A stretch of 64,000 nucleotides of DNA, from the NCBI RefSeq assembly GCF_001654865.1, contig NZ_LXEO01000064.1, positions 1 through 64,000 on the forward strand, read 5' to 3'. The notes under the pieces were generated by a model. The model was not told the DNA's origin. It was given only the letters and a program-made list of their open reading frames with translations, and made no database searches. The stretch comes from Buttiauxella noackiae ATCC 51607 (lineage in GTDB: Bacteria; Pseudomonadota; Gammaproteobacteria; Enterobacterales; Enterobacteriaceae). Numbering within the stretch: position 1 is the stretch's first letter; the number at the start of each line of letters is the position of its first letter. Made by a program: the position numbers and the translations under genes. This document shows positions 9,984 to 17,412 of this stretch, piece by piece.

Positions 9984-10561
9984 ACCTCCACATGAGTGGT
10001 GCGAGGGATCGCCAGCAGGCGCTCGCCACAGGTCAGAATCAAGTCGATACCCAATGGGAACGGGTGCGGGCGCTCGGTGAGTTCATGAATGACACAATCA
10101 GGCAGTTGTGGAGCAATCATGCGTTCTTCGCGAATCCCGGCTCCCGTTAAGCGCAACATGCGGCCGCCACTCAGGCTCGGCACTTGCAATATCAGCGTGG
10201 CGCTGGTGTCGGGTGCCACGTCTGTTCCCTGTGCCAGCGCGTTAAGCTGCCCGGCTGAAATTGCGCTGTCGGCAACGGCAAACTGCGCTTGCTCAGGTGT
10301 TGTGGAAACCGGGGCGTTGGTATGAAAACGGACGTTTTGCAAAGTCACGTCGTTGCTCAGAGCGTCACTGATCCACACAGGTGTGTCGTTATCGGCAAGG
10401 GTCAGCAGCACGCTGGTGGAGGCAATGTTCAGTGGTTTCCAGCCATGTTGCAGCGAATGCAGAGCCACAATAACGCCCGGCTCGCTCATCGCTTTGAGCA
10501 GGCGGCGGAAGCTCTGTTGTGCATCCTGCACGGGTAGGTTAAAAGCGGTCATCAGGGTCAT
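9977..10561 (-). CDS. phnH: PhnH, C-P lyase core subunit
   Basis: PhnH is a dimeric core subunit of the C-P lyase complex, related in fold to PLP-dependent transferases but without the cofactor site. The 194-residue product has the same length as E. coli PhnH. It is close in sequence over the whole length, notably [14 protein letters not shown] near the start and the C-terminal [17 protein letters not shown]. It overlaps phnG by 4 bases and phnI by 7. Confidence 0.95.
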   Translation of the reverse strand: MTLMTAFNLPVQDAQQSFRRLLKAMSEPGVIVALHSLQHGWKPLNIASTSVLLTLADNDTPVWISDALSNDVTLQNVRFHTNAPVSTTPEQAQFAVADSAISAGQLNALAQGTDVAPDTSATLILQVPSLSGGRMLRLTGAGIREERMIAPQLPDCVIHELTERPHPFPLGIDLILTCGERLLAIPRTTHVEVC

Positions 10562-11019
10562 GCGTTATCTCCGCGAACCAGAGTGAAGAAGTCGACTCGG
10601 CTGCTGTTAATTTGGGTGCGACGGGCGGCCAGGCGTTGTTCGCGGTTGGCCGCCAGTGGGGCAATTAAGGTTTCCTGCAATGTCCTGAACTGAACTTGTT
10701 CTTGCATTAGCGCGTCGATTACGGCACAGCGTTCGGCGTGGGCTTTATCGCGCCCTGATATGTAGCTGTAACCGTAAGTCCCGTTGGCAAGTTGTACGAC
10801 CGCACGGGTCAGCGTGGTATCACCGGCAAAAAAACGTTGCCCGGTGGCACCCATTCGCGCCTGAATTTGTACCAGGCCGGTTTCTGGCTGGCGTATTACC
10901 TGATAGTCGGGATTGAGTTTTTGTTCTGCCCAAAGTGCTGCCAGTTCTTGAGGCAGGCTGTGGGCGAGCACGGCCATCCACTGCTGGCGCTGTGCGGTGT
11001 CAAAATGCGGTGCGTCCAT
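10558..11019 (-). CDS. phnG: PhnG, C-P lyase core subunit
   Basis: PhnG pairs with PhnI in the core complex. The 153-residue product matches E. coli PhnG (150), including [18 protein letters not shown] in the middle and [19 protein letters not shown] residues at the end. The N-terminus is three residues longer than in E. coli. Its start directly follows the phnF stop, and its end overlaps phnH by 4 bases. Confidence 0.94.
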   Translation of the reverse strand: MDAPHFDTAQRQQWMAVLAHSLPQELAALWAEQKLNPDYQVIRQPETGLVQIQARMGATGQRFFAGDTTLTRAVVQLANGTYGYSYISGRDKAHAERCAVIDALMQEQVQFRTLQETLIAPLAANREQRLAARRTQINSSRVDFFTLVRGDNA

Positions 11020-11754
11020 TTAGTGCTCCATGGTGAATTCAATCATGTCGGCACGCGTCAGGCTGACGGAGTATTCCGCAGGAGAGGCGTCACCTTCATG
11101 GTGGTTGAGGGTGCGCACGCACAGCAGCGGAGACATATTCGGGATCTCCAGCAGGCGACTTTCTTTGGACTGTGCGCGGCGTGCGCTGATGCGTGTTTGG
11201 GTGCGTGTGAGGTTGATACCGAGTTGGGTCTGAATCACGTCGTGCAGCGAACCGCTGGTGAACTGTTGCAGCGCGGGCCACCACGCAAGTTCTGCAAAGT
11301 AATGGTCTATCAGGCACACCGCGATTCCGTTAACGCGGCGCAGTGTGCGCAGGTGAATGATGTTCTCGCCTTCGGTGACGCCGAGCGCGTCTGCCACACT
11401 ATTGGAGGCCGGACGCAGTACCGCGAGTAAGCGCTCGCTGGTGGGGTGGCTTCCCTGGTCGAGCAGGTTCTGACTAAAGCGTGCTTGTGCATTTAGCGGG
11501 TAGTCGAATGGACGCATCAGCACCAGCACACCAATTCCCTGGCGGCGCTGCACCCAGCCTTTCTCCACAAGTTGATCAATGGCGCGGCGCAGCGTGTGGC
11601 GATTCACTTCATAGCGTGCAGCCAGTTGGCTTTCGGCTGGCAGATAGTCTCCACTGCGGTAGTTTTTGCGCAGCTCCACTTCAAGCAGGGCGGCGATTTC
11701 CTGGTAACGCGTCGGGTAACTGGTCGGATGTCTGGATAAGTGCATTTTCAACAA
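11020..11754 (-). CDS. phnF: PhnF, GntR/HutC-family regulator
   Basis: PhnF is a GntR-type transcription factor of the HutC subfamily. An N-terminal winged helix (residues about 15-80, with AARYEVNRHTLRRAIDQL as the recognition region) is followed by a UTRA ligand-binding domain. Its place inside the operon suggests a repressor sensing a phosphonate or a pathway intermediate, but its ligand is not established. It is 244 residues against 241 in E. coli and abuts phnG. Confidence 0.93.
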   Translation of the reverse strand: MLKMHLSRHPTSYPTRYQEIAALLEVELRKNYRSGDYLPAESQLAARYEVNRHTLRRAIDQLVEKGWVQRRQGIGVLVLMRPFDYPLNAQARFSQNLLDQGSHPTSERLLAVLRPASNSVADALGVTEGENIIHLRTLRRVNGIAVCLIDHYFAELAWWPALQQFTSGSLHDVIQTQLGINLTRTQTRISARRAQSKESRLLEIPNMSPLLCVRTLNHHEGDASPAEYSVSLTRADMIEFTMEH

Positions 11755-11761
11755 AGCCTCG

Positions 11762-12544
11762 TTAAATGAAATGCTTACGTAACCGTTGCGACATAAAGTC
11801 CAGCAGACTGACTGTGACGATGATGATGACCATCAGCGCGCAGGTTTGCTGGAACTGGAATCCACGAATCGCTTCCCAAAGCGTTACGCCAATCCCGCCA
11901 GCACCTACCATGCCAACCACCGTTGCTGAACGGACGTTCGATTCAAAGCGGTAGAGCGAGTAGGAGATAAGCAGTGGCATCACTTGTGGCAGCACGCCGT
12001 AGAGAATTTCTTCAAGCTTGTTTGCGCCGGTTGCACGAATGCCTTCCACCGGGCCGGGTTCAATAGCTTCAACCGCTTCAGAAAGCAGTTTGGAAAGGAC
12101 GCCAGTTGTGTGGATAAACAGCGCCAGCACACCGGCGAATGGACCCAGACCGACGGCGACCACGAACAACATCGCGAAGACCATTTCGTTGATGGCGCGG
12201 CAGGCGTCCATCAGGCGGCGCATTGGCTGGTAAACCCACCATGGCACCAGGTTGTCGGCACACATCAGGCCACAAGGAATGGAAAGTACGATGGCAAGGG
12301 CTGTGCCCCAGACGGCGATTTGCAAAGTGATAGACATTTCGCCCAGATAGTCGCGCCACTGGCTGAAATCAGGCGGGAAGAAGTCGGCTGCAAAGGTGGC
12401 CATGTTGCCGGAATCTTTAATCAAGGTGAGCGGGGCCATTTCCGCGCCTTGCCAGGAGGCAACGAGTACCGCTAACAAAATCGCCCAGGCGAGTAGCGAG
12501 AACCAGCTACGTTTTGGTGTGGCGACTTGAATGGTTTGTTGCAT
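11762..12544 (-). CDS. phnE: PhnE, phosphonate ABC transporter permease
   Basis: PhnE is the inner-membrane permease of the PhnCDE importer. The 260-residue protein has about six membrane segments. The permease EAA loop is visible as [22 protein letters not shown] (split here between positions about 165 and 190). The frame is intact, unlike E. coli K-12, where an 8-bp duplication silences phnE. This strain should therefore have a working importer. A REP element separates it from phnD. Confidence 0.94.
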   Translation of the reverse strand: MQQTIQVATPKRSWFSLLAWAILLAVLVASWQGAEMAPLTLIKDSGNMATFAADFFPPDFSQWRDYLGEMSITLQIAVWGTALAIVLSIPCGLMCADNLVPWWVYQPMRRLMDACRAINEMVFAMLFVVAVGLGPFAGVLALFIHTTGVLSKLLSEAVEAIEPGPVEGIRATGANKLEEILYGVLPQVMPLLISYSLYRFESNVRSATVVGMVGAGGIGVTLWEAIRGFQFQQTCALMVIIIVTVSLLDFMSQRLRKHFI

Positions 12545-12570
12545 GGGGTGCTCCGTTACGGATTGTGCTT

Positions 12571-12645
12571 TTCGTAGGGTGGATAAGCGGTAGCGTCATC
12601 TACCAAATTGTCGGGTGACGCTGCGCTTAACCGCCCTACAAAGGC
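12571..12645. repeat. REP/BIME palindrome pair between phnD and phnE
   Basis: GTAGGGTGGATAAGCGGTAG and GGGTGACGCTGCGCTTAACC face each other and can fold into a long stem. Located between the binding-protein gene and the permease gene, it could protect the phnC-phnD part of the message and so raise binding-protein output. Confidence 0.85.
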
Positions 12646-12662
12646 CTGGAATAATCGTGAAT

Positions 12663-13679
12663 TTACTGAACTGCTTTATTCACGTTGCTCATGGCAGACA
12701 GTGCCGCAGTCAAACGATCCAGATCGCTAAGTTGGTTCTGCAACTCGCTGACTTTGATTGTTTTATCTTTGTCATCCATGCCTTTGTTGTCCTTCACTCC
12801 CTGCATTTGTTTAAACAGTGCCAACTGGCGAATCGGCACCAGTTGCAGGTCGCTGGATGGACGGAACGGAGCCCAACCGAGACGAGTCAGGACCTCTTTC
12901 TCTTCCGGTGTTTTGCCGTAAGTCATAAAGAAGTCGTAGATCTTGTCTTTGGTGGCTTCAGACAGGTTTTTACGCCATGCGATTGGGTCACCTGGGATCA
13001 GTGGAGATTTCCAGATGACTTTCAGTTCTTTAAGTTTTTCCGGTGCGGATGTTTTCAGCTTTTCGAGGTTTTCGGTGTTGTTGGTTGCTACATCGACTTG
13101 CTTGTTAGCCACTGCCAGGGCGTTGGTTTCATGGCTGGCATTCACAGAACGTTTAAACTCGCTCACCGATGCGTTGTTCTTGGCGAAAACGTAGTATCCC
13201 GGGACGAGGTAACCAGAAGTAGAGTTCGGGTCACCGTTACCGAAAGTCAGCTCTTTGCGTTTTGCCAGCATGTCTTGCAGGTTGTTGATTGGGCTGTCTT
13301 TGTTAACGATAAGCACGCTCCAGTAACCCGGGCTGCCATCTACTGCTACCGTCTGAGCAAATACCTGACCGTTAGCGCGGTCAACTGCTTCCATGGCCGA
13401 AAGATTGCCGTACCAGGCGATATCAACTTTGTTAAAGCGCATCCCCTGGATAATCCCTGCGTAGTCCGGAGCGAAGAAAGCATTCACTTTCATGCCCAGT
13501 TTCTTCTCCATATCCTTCAGGAACGGGTCCCACTGCGGTTTCAGGTTTTGTTGTGATTCAGTCGAGATGATGCCGAAGTTCAGGGACTTTTCTTGTTCAT
13601 CCGCATGGGCGGTGCTGAACAGAGTGCTGACGCTTAGCAGGCTGGTAAAGGCGAGGGCGGCAACTTTTTTGTAGCTCAT
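12663..13679 (-). CDS. phnD: PhnD, periplasmic phosphonate-binding protein
   Basis: PhnD captures phosphonates in the periplasm and delivers them to PhnE/PhnC. A signal peptide ends near STAHA (residue about 26). The mature part begins DEQEKSLNFGI, typical of the PhnD/PhoD-like binding-protein family. I chose the ATG at 13679, preceded by AAGGAAC; it gives 338 residues, equal to E. coli PhnD. The longer open frame to 13733 has no ribosome site and would spoil the signal peptide. Confidence 0.95.
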   Translation of the reverse strand: MSYKKVAALAFTSLLSVSTLFSTAHADEQEKSLNFGIISTESQQNLKPQWDPFLKDMEKKLGMKVNAFFAPDYAGIIQGMRFNKVDIAWYGNLSAMEAVDRANGQVFAQTVAVDGSPGYWSVLIVNKDSPINNLQDMLAKRKELTFGNGDPNSTSGYLVPGYYVFAKNNASVSEFKRSVNASHETNALAVANKQVDVATNNTENLEKLKTSAPEKLKELKVIWKSPLIPGDPIAWRKNLSEATKDKIYDFFMTYGKTPEEKEVLTRLGWAPFRPSSDLQLVPIRQLALFKQMQGVKDNKGMDDKDKTIKVSELQNQLSDLDRLTAALSAMSNVNKAVQ

Positions 13680-13713
13680 GGCTGACTGTTCCTTGAAAGA
13701 GATAACAAAGTTG

Positions 13714-14496
13714 TTAAGCAGCAACCGCATCAACGCGATTCATGCTGCGGTAAAGATTGCCCAGACGTTCGTTGTCGAACTCAGAGCTGCTTCCGTCGTA
13801 AAACACATGACCCTGACGCAGAGCGACGATGCGTTCGCAGTAGCGCAGGGCGTAGTCCACCTGATGCAGCGTCACCACTACGGTGATGCCATCCAGGCGG
13901 TTAATGTCGTGTAGCGTTTCCATAACAATGCGTGCAGATTCCGGATCGAGTGAGGCAATGGGCTCATCGGCCAGAATCACTTTTGCTTGCTGCATCAGCG
14001 CACGGGCAATCGCCACGCGCTGTTGCTGCCCACCGGACAGGGTGGATACACGTTGATACGCAAATTGCGTCATGCCGACGCGGGTCAGCGCCTGCAACGC
14101 ACGTTGCTTTTGTTCGCGGGTAAACCAGTTAAAACAGGTGCGCCAGAACGGCGTGGAACCCAGTGCGCCAATCAGTACGTTTTCCAGTACTGTCAGGCGG
14201 TTCACCAGGTTGAACTGCTGGAAAATGTAGCCGGTGTGAGCTCGACTCTTACGAATATCACTTGCCAGGCGGCCCGCTTTTTGGACGGTGCGGCCTAGCA
14301 ATTCAACGTGACAATGAGCTGATTTATCAGAAGTAATCAGACCGCTCAGATGGCGTAAGAGGGTGGATTTGCCTGAACCTGACGGCCCCAGCAGAGCGAC
14401 CATCTCACCTTCATTTACTTCCAAATCAACAGCATTTAATGCCTGATGCTGGTTGAAGGTTTTGCTCAATTTGTTGACGCGAATAATTGTTTGCAT
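13714..14496 (-). CDS. phnC: PhnC, phosphonate import ATPase
   Basis: PhnC is the ATPase of the PhnCDE importer. It has Walker [12 protein letters not shown] (residues about 36-46), a Q-loop in YIFQQFNLV, signature [13 protein letters not shown], Walker [13 protein letters not shown] and the switch His in VVVTLHQ. Two adjacent ATG codons (14499 and 14496) follow AAGGAG. The second gives the E. coli N-terminus MQTIIRV. It is the first gene of the operon, 34 bases upstream of phnD. Confidence 0.95.
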   Translation of the reverse strand: MQTIIRVNKLSKTFNQHQALNAVDLEVNEGEMVALLGPSGSGKSTLLRHLSGLITSDKSAHCHVELLGRTVQKAGRLASDIRKSRAHTGYIFQQFNLVNRLTVLENVLIGALGSTPFWRTCFNWFTREQKQRALQALTRVGMTQFAYQRVSTLSGGQQQRVAIARALMQQAKVILADEPIASLDPESARIVMETLHDINRLDGITVVVTLHQVDYALRYCERIVALRQGHVFYDGSSSEFDNERLGNLYRSMNRVDAVAA

Positions 14497-14539
14497 CATT
14501 CAGGCTCCTTAAAAAGTTGCCTCATGGTGCCGATAGAAT

Positions 14540-14557
14540 GTGACGATTTTGTTAAAG
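14540..14557 (-). promoter_or_regulatory. Probable Pho box of the phn operon
   Basis: On the minus strand CTTTAAC-AAAA-TCGTCAC resembles the PhoB target, two CTGTCAT-like heptamers separated by four A/T bases. It lies 40-60 bases upstream of phnC, where PhoB activates the E. coli operon under phosphate limitation. The second heptamer matches better than the first. Confidence 0.5.
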
Positions 14558-14688
14558 ATAAGTTTCGATATGATGAAGAGTGAGCGGGAGCCTGGAAGTC
14601 ATCAGGCTAATCAACTATTTGTCGTATTGTTTCACGCTTCGTTTTTGTCTTTGCTTACAGATACCCGTCGGTCGTTGGGAAAGCAGCG

Positions 14689-15903
14689 ATGAGCAAAAAC
14701 ATTATTTTTTGTGCCGATGGCACATGGACCGCTCCCGGTGTAGAAAATCAAGCGGATGACGAAGCCGCAGCGAGTAACGTTTATCAATTGTTTGTTGATT
14801 TAAAAGGGACAGTTGATAAGCAAAGTTTGTTGTTAGCCAATGAGCAAGAAAAGATCCTGACCAATAGCAGTGGCGGGATCGTACAAGTTGCCAAGTACAT
14901 TTATGGTAGGGGCGATCCGCATAATGGTCTGGTGAAACGCCTCGGAGGTGCTTTTGGCGCCGAGTTGATCGTGCCGATCATTCGCGGGTATACCTTTATT
15001 AGTCGGCACTGGCAGGCGGGCGATCGTATCTATCTGGTGGGATTTAGCCAGGGTGCTTATACCGCGCGAGTGCTGGCACAGATGATTATCGACCGTGGTT
15101 TATTAAATCGTGAAAAGCTGAATTTAAATGCTCGCAATAAAGATGAAGCGTGGCGTTTTGCTTCATCCGTATGGGCGCAATATCTTGCTCATTCCCCGGA
15201 TATGAGCCCCAGCCTTTTGGGCGGTGTGGTGCGTGAGCTGCCGGGATTTTTTTGTGACAGCGTAGACCCAACCTGCATAACTCGACCGGCGAGCATCGAA
15301 GCGGTAGCGGTGTGGGAAACCGTTGGGCAGATGGGCATTCCCAAGTATTTCAATGATAAGCGGTATAACGTTTTTCGTTTTAACAATACTGAGCTGCATT
15401 CACGGGTTAAATACGGCCTTCAGGCCATTGCCATTGACGAGCAACGTCTCGATTTAGCACCGGTGTTGTGGGATAACCGCGATCGTATTTTGCAGGTGAT
15501 GTTTCCCGGTATTCATCATGATGTCGGTGGGGGCTATATTGGCACGGACGAGGACCGCAGCTTGTCGAATGGCGCATACCTTTGGATGCACGATGCACTC
15601 GACGATTTGGGCGTTAATCTGGCACCCAGCGAAGTGGTGGCTGACCCCCTTGGGCCGCTGCATTGTGACTGGTATCCACCCACGCGCTATCTGCGCATTA
15701 TGCCCCGGCAACTTCCGCCACCGATCACTTCATCCATGATGGTTCACCAGTCGGTGATTGAGCGTCTTAGTGGTGGTGCAACGTTACTTCAGCAGTCGGC
15801 AATCAATGGGGAATGGCTGAGTGGTTCATATAGCCCGCAGCCTTTGCAGGATTATCTGCGCGGGGAAGGTGCTATCCCCATTAACTGGGCGATTGCGCGG
15901 TAA
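14689..15903 (+). CDS. DUF2235 alpha/beta-hydrolase (Tle1-type phospholipase-like)
   Basis: The 404-residue product begins IIFCADGTW and contains the nucleophile motif GFSQGAYTAR (residues about 123-132), then WETVGQMG and PGIHHDVGGGY. This order is typical of the DUF2235 family, which includes type VI secretion phospholipase effectors of the Tle1 group. The Asp/His partners are plausibly in the later motifs. There is no signal peptide, and no VgrG, PAAR or immunity-like gene nearby, so an effector role is not supported by context. It is transcribed divergently from phnC. Confidence 0.8.
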   Translation: MSKNIIFCADGTWTAPGVENQADDEAAASNVYQLFVDLKGTVDKQSLLLANEQEKILTNSSGGIVQVAKYIYGRGDPHNGLVKRLGGAFGAELIVPIIRGYTFISRHWQAGDRIYLVGFSQGAYTARVLAQMIIDRGLLNREKLNLNARNKDEAWRFASSVWAQYLAHSPDMSPSLLGGVVRELPGFFCDSVDPTCITRPASIEAVAVWETVGQMGIPKYFNDKRYNVFRFNNTELHSRVKYGLQAIAIDEQRLDLAPVLWDNRDRILQVMFPGIHHDVGGGYIGTDEDRSLSNGAYLWMHDALDDLGVNLAPSEVVADPLGPLHCDWYPPTRYLRIMPRQLPPPITSSMMVHQSVIERLSGGATLLQQSAINGEWLSGSYSPQPLQDYLRGEGAIPINWAIAR

Positions 15904-15920
15904 AAAGATTGAGAATGGGT

Positions 15921-16001
15921 TGCGTAGGTGGATAAGCGCAAGCGTCATCCACCATTTTCGTCAGATTTGTCGGATGACGCTGCGCTTATCCGACCTACGT
16001 T
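15921..16001. repeat. REP/BIME palindrome pair
   Basis: GTAGGTGGATAAGCGCAAGC and GGATGACGCTGCGCTTATCC face each other between the convergent DUF2235 gene and yjdN. The unit matches the others in the window. Confidence 0.85.
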
Positions 16002-16020
16002 TGGCATCAGGTCGAACCGG

Positions 16021-16458
16021 CTACATCGGTTTTTCGACATTCACCATCCATGGAATACCGTATTTATCGGTAAACATACCGAAGCCTTTTGCCCAGAATG
16101 TTTCGCTCCATGGCATGGTGACATCACCACCTGCGGAAAGGTTGTCGAACCAACGTTTTCCCTCACTGACATCTTTGCTGGATAAACTCAGCGAGTAGCC
16201 CGCGTGTTTTACTTTATCGGCGGACATATTGCCGTCGCTCATCATCACTTCACCATCGCCAATGCGCACATTGGCATGCATGATTTTATCGTCCGGCCAG
16301 TTAAAACCGCTGCTGCATCCTTCAGCCGACTGATTCTCGTCTTTTGGCATTTCACCAAAAGTCATTTTAAACAACAGCTCAGCACCGATGGCTTGTTTGT
16401 AGAACTCAATCGCTTCTTCACAGGTGCCGTCAAAAAAGATGTAGGGGCTTACAGACAT
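16021..16458 (-). CDS. yjdN: YjdN (PhnB), VOC/glyoxalase-fold protein
   Basis: The 145-residue product is a vicinal-oxygen-chelate fold protein of the PhnB type. Conserved segments include SPYIFFDGTCEEAIEFYK at the start, FGEMPKDENQSAEGC in the middle and MPWSETFWAKGFG near the end. E. coli YjdN is the close relative. Despite the old name it is not needed for phosphonate use, and its substrate is unknown. The ATG at 16458 follows GAGGAATTAGTC; the open frame upstream has no such site. Confidence 0.92.
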   Translation of the reverse strand: MSVSPYIFFDGTCEEAIEFYKQAIGAELLFKMTFGEMPKDENQSAEGCSSGFNWPDDKIMHANVRIGDGEVMMSDGNMSADKVKHAGYSLSLSSKDVSEGKRWFDNLSAGGDVTMPWSETFWAKGFGMFTDKYGIPWMVNVEKPM

Positions 16459-16534
16459 GACTAATTCCTCATAATGCGGAGTGCACAAGAAGTTTAGTTG
16501 GGGGAAGTTGGGCAAGCCAGGCGGGGGAGGGTGG

Positions 16535-16565
16535 TTTTTCTCCTCTCCCGGGGGGAGAGGAAAAA
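16535..16565 (-). terminator. Terminator-like hairpin downstream of yjdM
   Basis: CTCCTCTCCC and GGGGGAGAGG form a stem flanked by T runs on the left and A runs on the right. On the minus strand, just after the yjdM stop, it ends in a run of T and should terminate yjdM before yjdN. Confidence 0.7.
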
Positions 16566-16569
16566 TTAC

Positions 16570-16905
16570 TTAGTTCTTCTTAACGAACTCAGATTTCAGC
16601 TTCATTTGGCCGAAACCATCAATCTTGCAATCGATGTTATGGTCGCCTTCAACCAGACGGATACCTTTTACTTTAGTACCAATCTTCAACATAGAAGAGC
16701 TGCCTTTGACCTTCAGATCTTTAATTACAGTGACGTTATCACCCTCAACTAACAGGTTACCGTTGGCATCTTTAACAACCAGTTGATCGTTGTCTGCTGC
16801 AGGTTCGGCATCATTCCATTCATGCGCACATTCCGGGCAGATAAACATACCGTTGTCTTCGTAGGTGTACTCGGAATTGCATTTAGGGCAATGAGGGAGT
16901 GTCAT
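16570..16905 (-). CDS. yjdM: YjdM (PhnA), zinc-ribbon protein
   Basis: The 111-residue product has an N-terminal zinc ribbon ([21 protein letters not shown]) followed by an SH3-like domain with VKDANGNLL and [17 protein letters not shown]. It is nearly identical to E. coli YjdM/PhnA, a family named for phosphonoacetate hydrolase but without that activity in E. coli. Two ATGs (16911 and 16905) follow GAGGAT; the second has proper spacing and gives the E. coli length. Confidence 0.94.
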   Translation of the reverse strand: MTLPHCPKCNSEYTYEDNGMFICPECAHEWNDAEPAADNDQLVVKDANGNLLVEGDNVTVIKDLKVKGSSSMLKIGTKVKGIRLVEGDHNIDCKIDGFGQMKLKSEFVKKN

Positions 16906-17240
16906 CGTCATATCCTCAAAAATAAGCTTTAAAAATAGCGGTTTCCCGCCAAAAGTGGCGTGATTATACATTAAAACCCTACTTTTGTGGGGAGGATTGC
17001 CGCTATGCCTTGCACCAGCCAGAATATCGTAATAAGAAAATGCTATTTTTAAACGTTAATCAATTGCTAAATTCGCGACGAAAATACAGAATAAGTTTAT
17101 AAAAATACGCTATGGTCTCTCTTTCTGGTTATTTAGCCAGAAACTCACTCTATGAAAAAATAAGCCTGATTATAATATTGTCGAATAAATGATTTCCGCG
17201 CGTAATTATAATTTCCGGTACTGAGTAGACACACAAAATA

Positions 17241-17366
17241 TATACCCAAAATAATTCGAGTTATGGTAAGGCGGCAAGCGCGTGCGTCCCTGGAGCGTAG
17301 TTAACTATGTGACTGGGGCGAAGGCGAGCAGCCAACGCATCAAAAACTTAACGAATGATGAGTATA
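17241..17366. repeat. 126-bp palindromic element, copy upstream of crfC
   Basis: The element starts TATACCCAAAATAATTCGAG and ends AACTTAACGAATGATGAGTATA-like, so the ends are imperfect inverted repeats. The interior contains AAGGCGGCAAGCG and GCAGCCAACGC, matching in reverse the copy at 40973-41098. It has no open frame and is 126 bases, the size of a MITE or of an ERIC-like intergenic unit. It ends 46 bases before the crfC start codon. The remaining sequence from 16906 to 17412 is AT-rich and must hold the crfC promoter. Confidence 0.8.
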
Positions 17367-17412
17367 AAGGTTTTTAAAAATCCGGAGAATTTTATTTAAG
17401 TAAGGATTTTTT

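Noticed and set aside
12615..13556. Plus-strand frame of 313 residues opposite phnD
   Set aside because: It is the antisense of the intact phnD gene. It begins in the REP and lacks a ribosome site.
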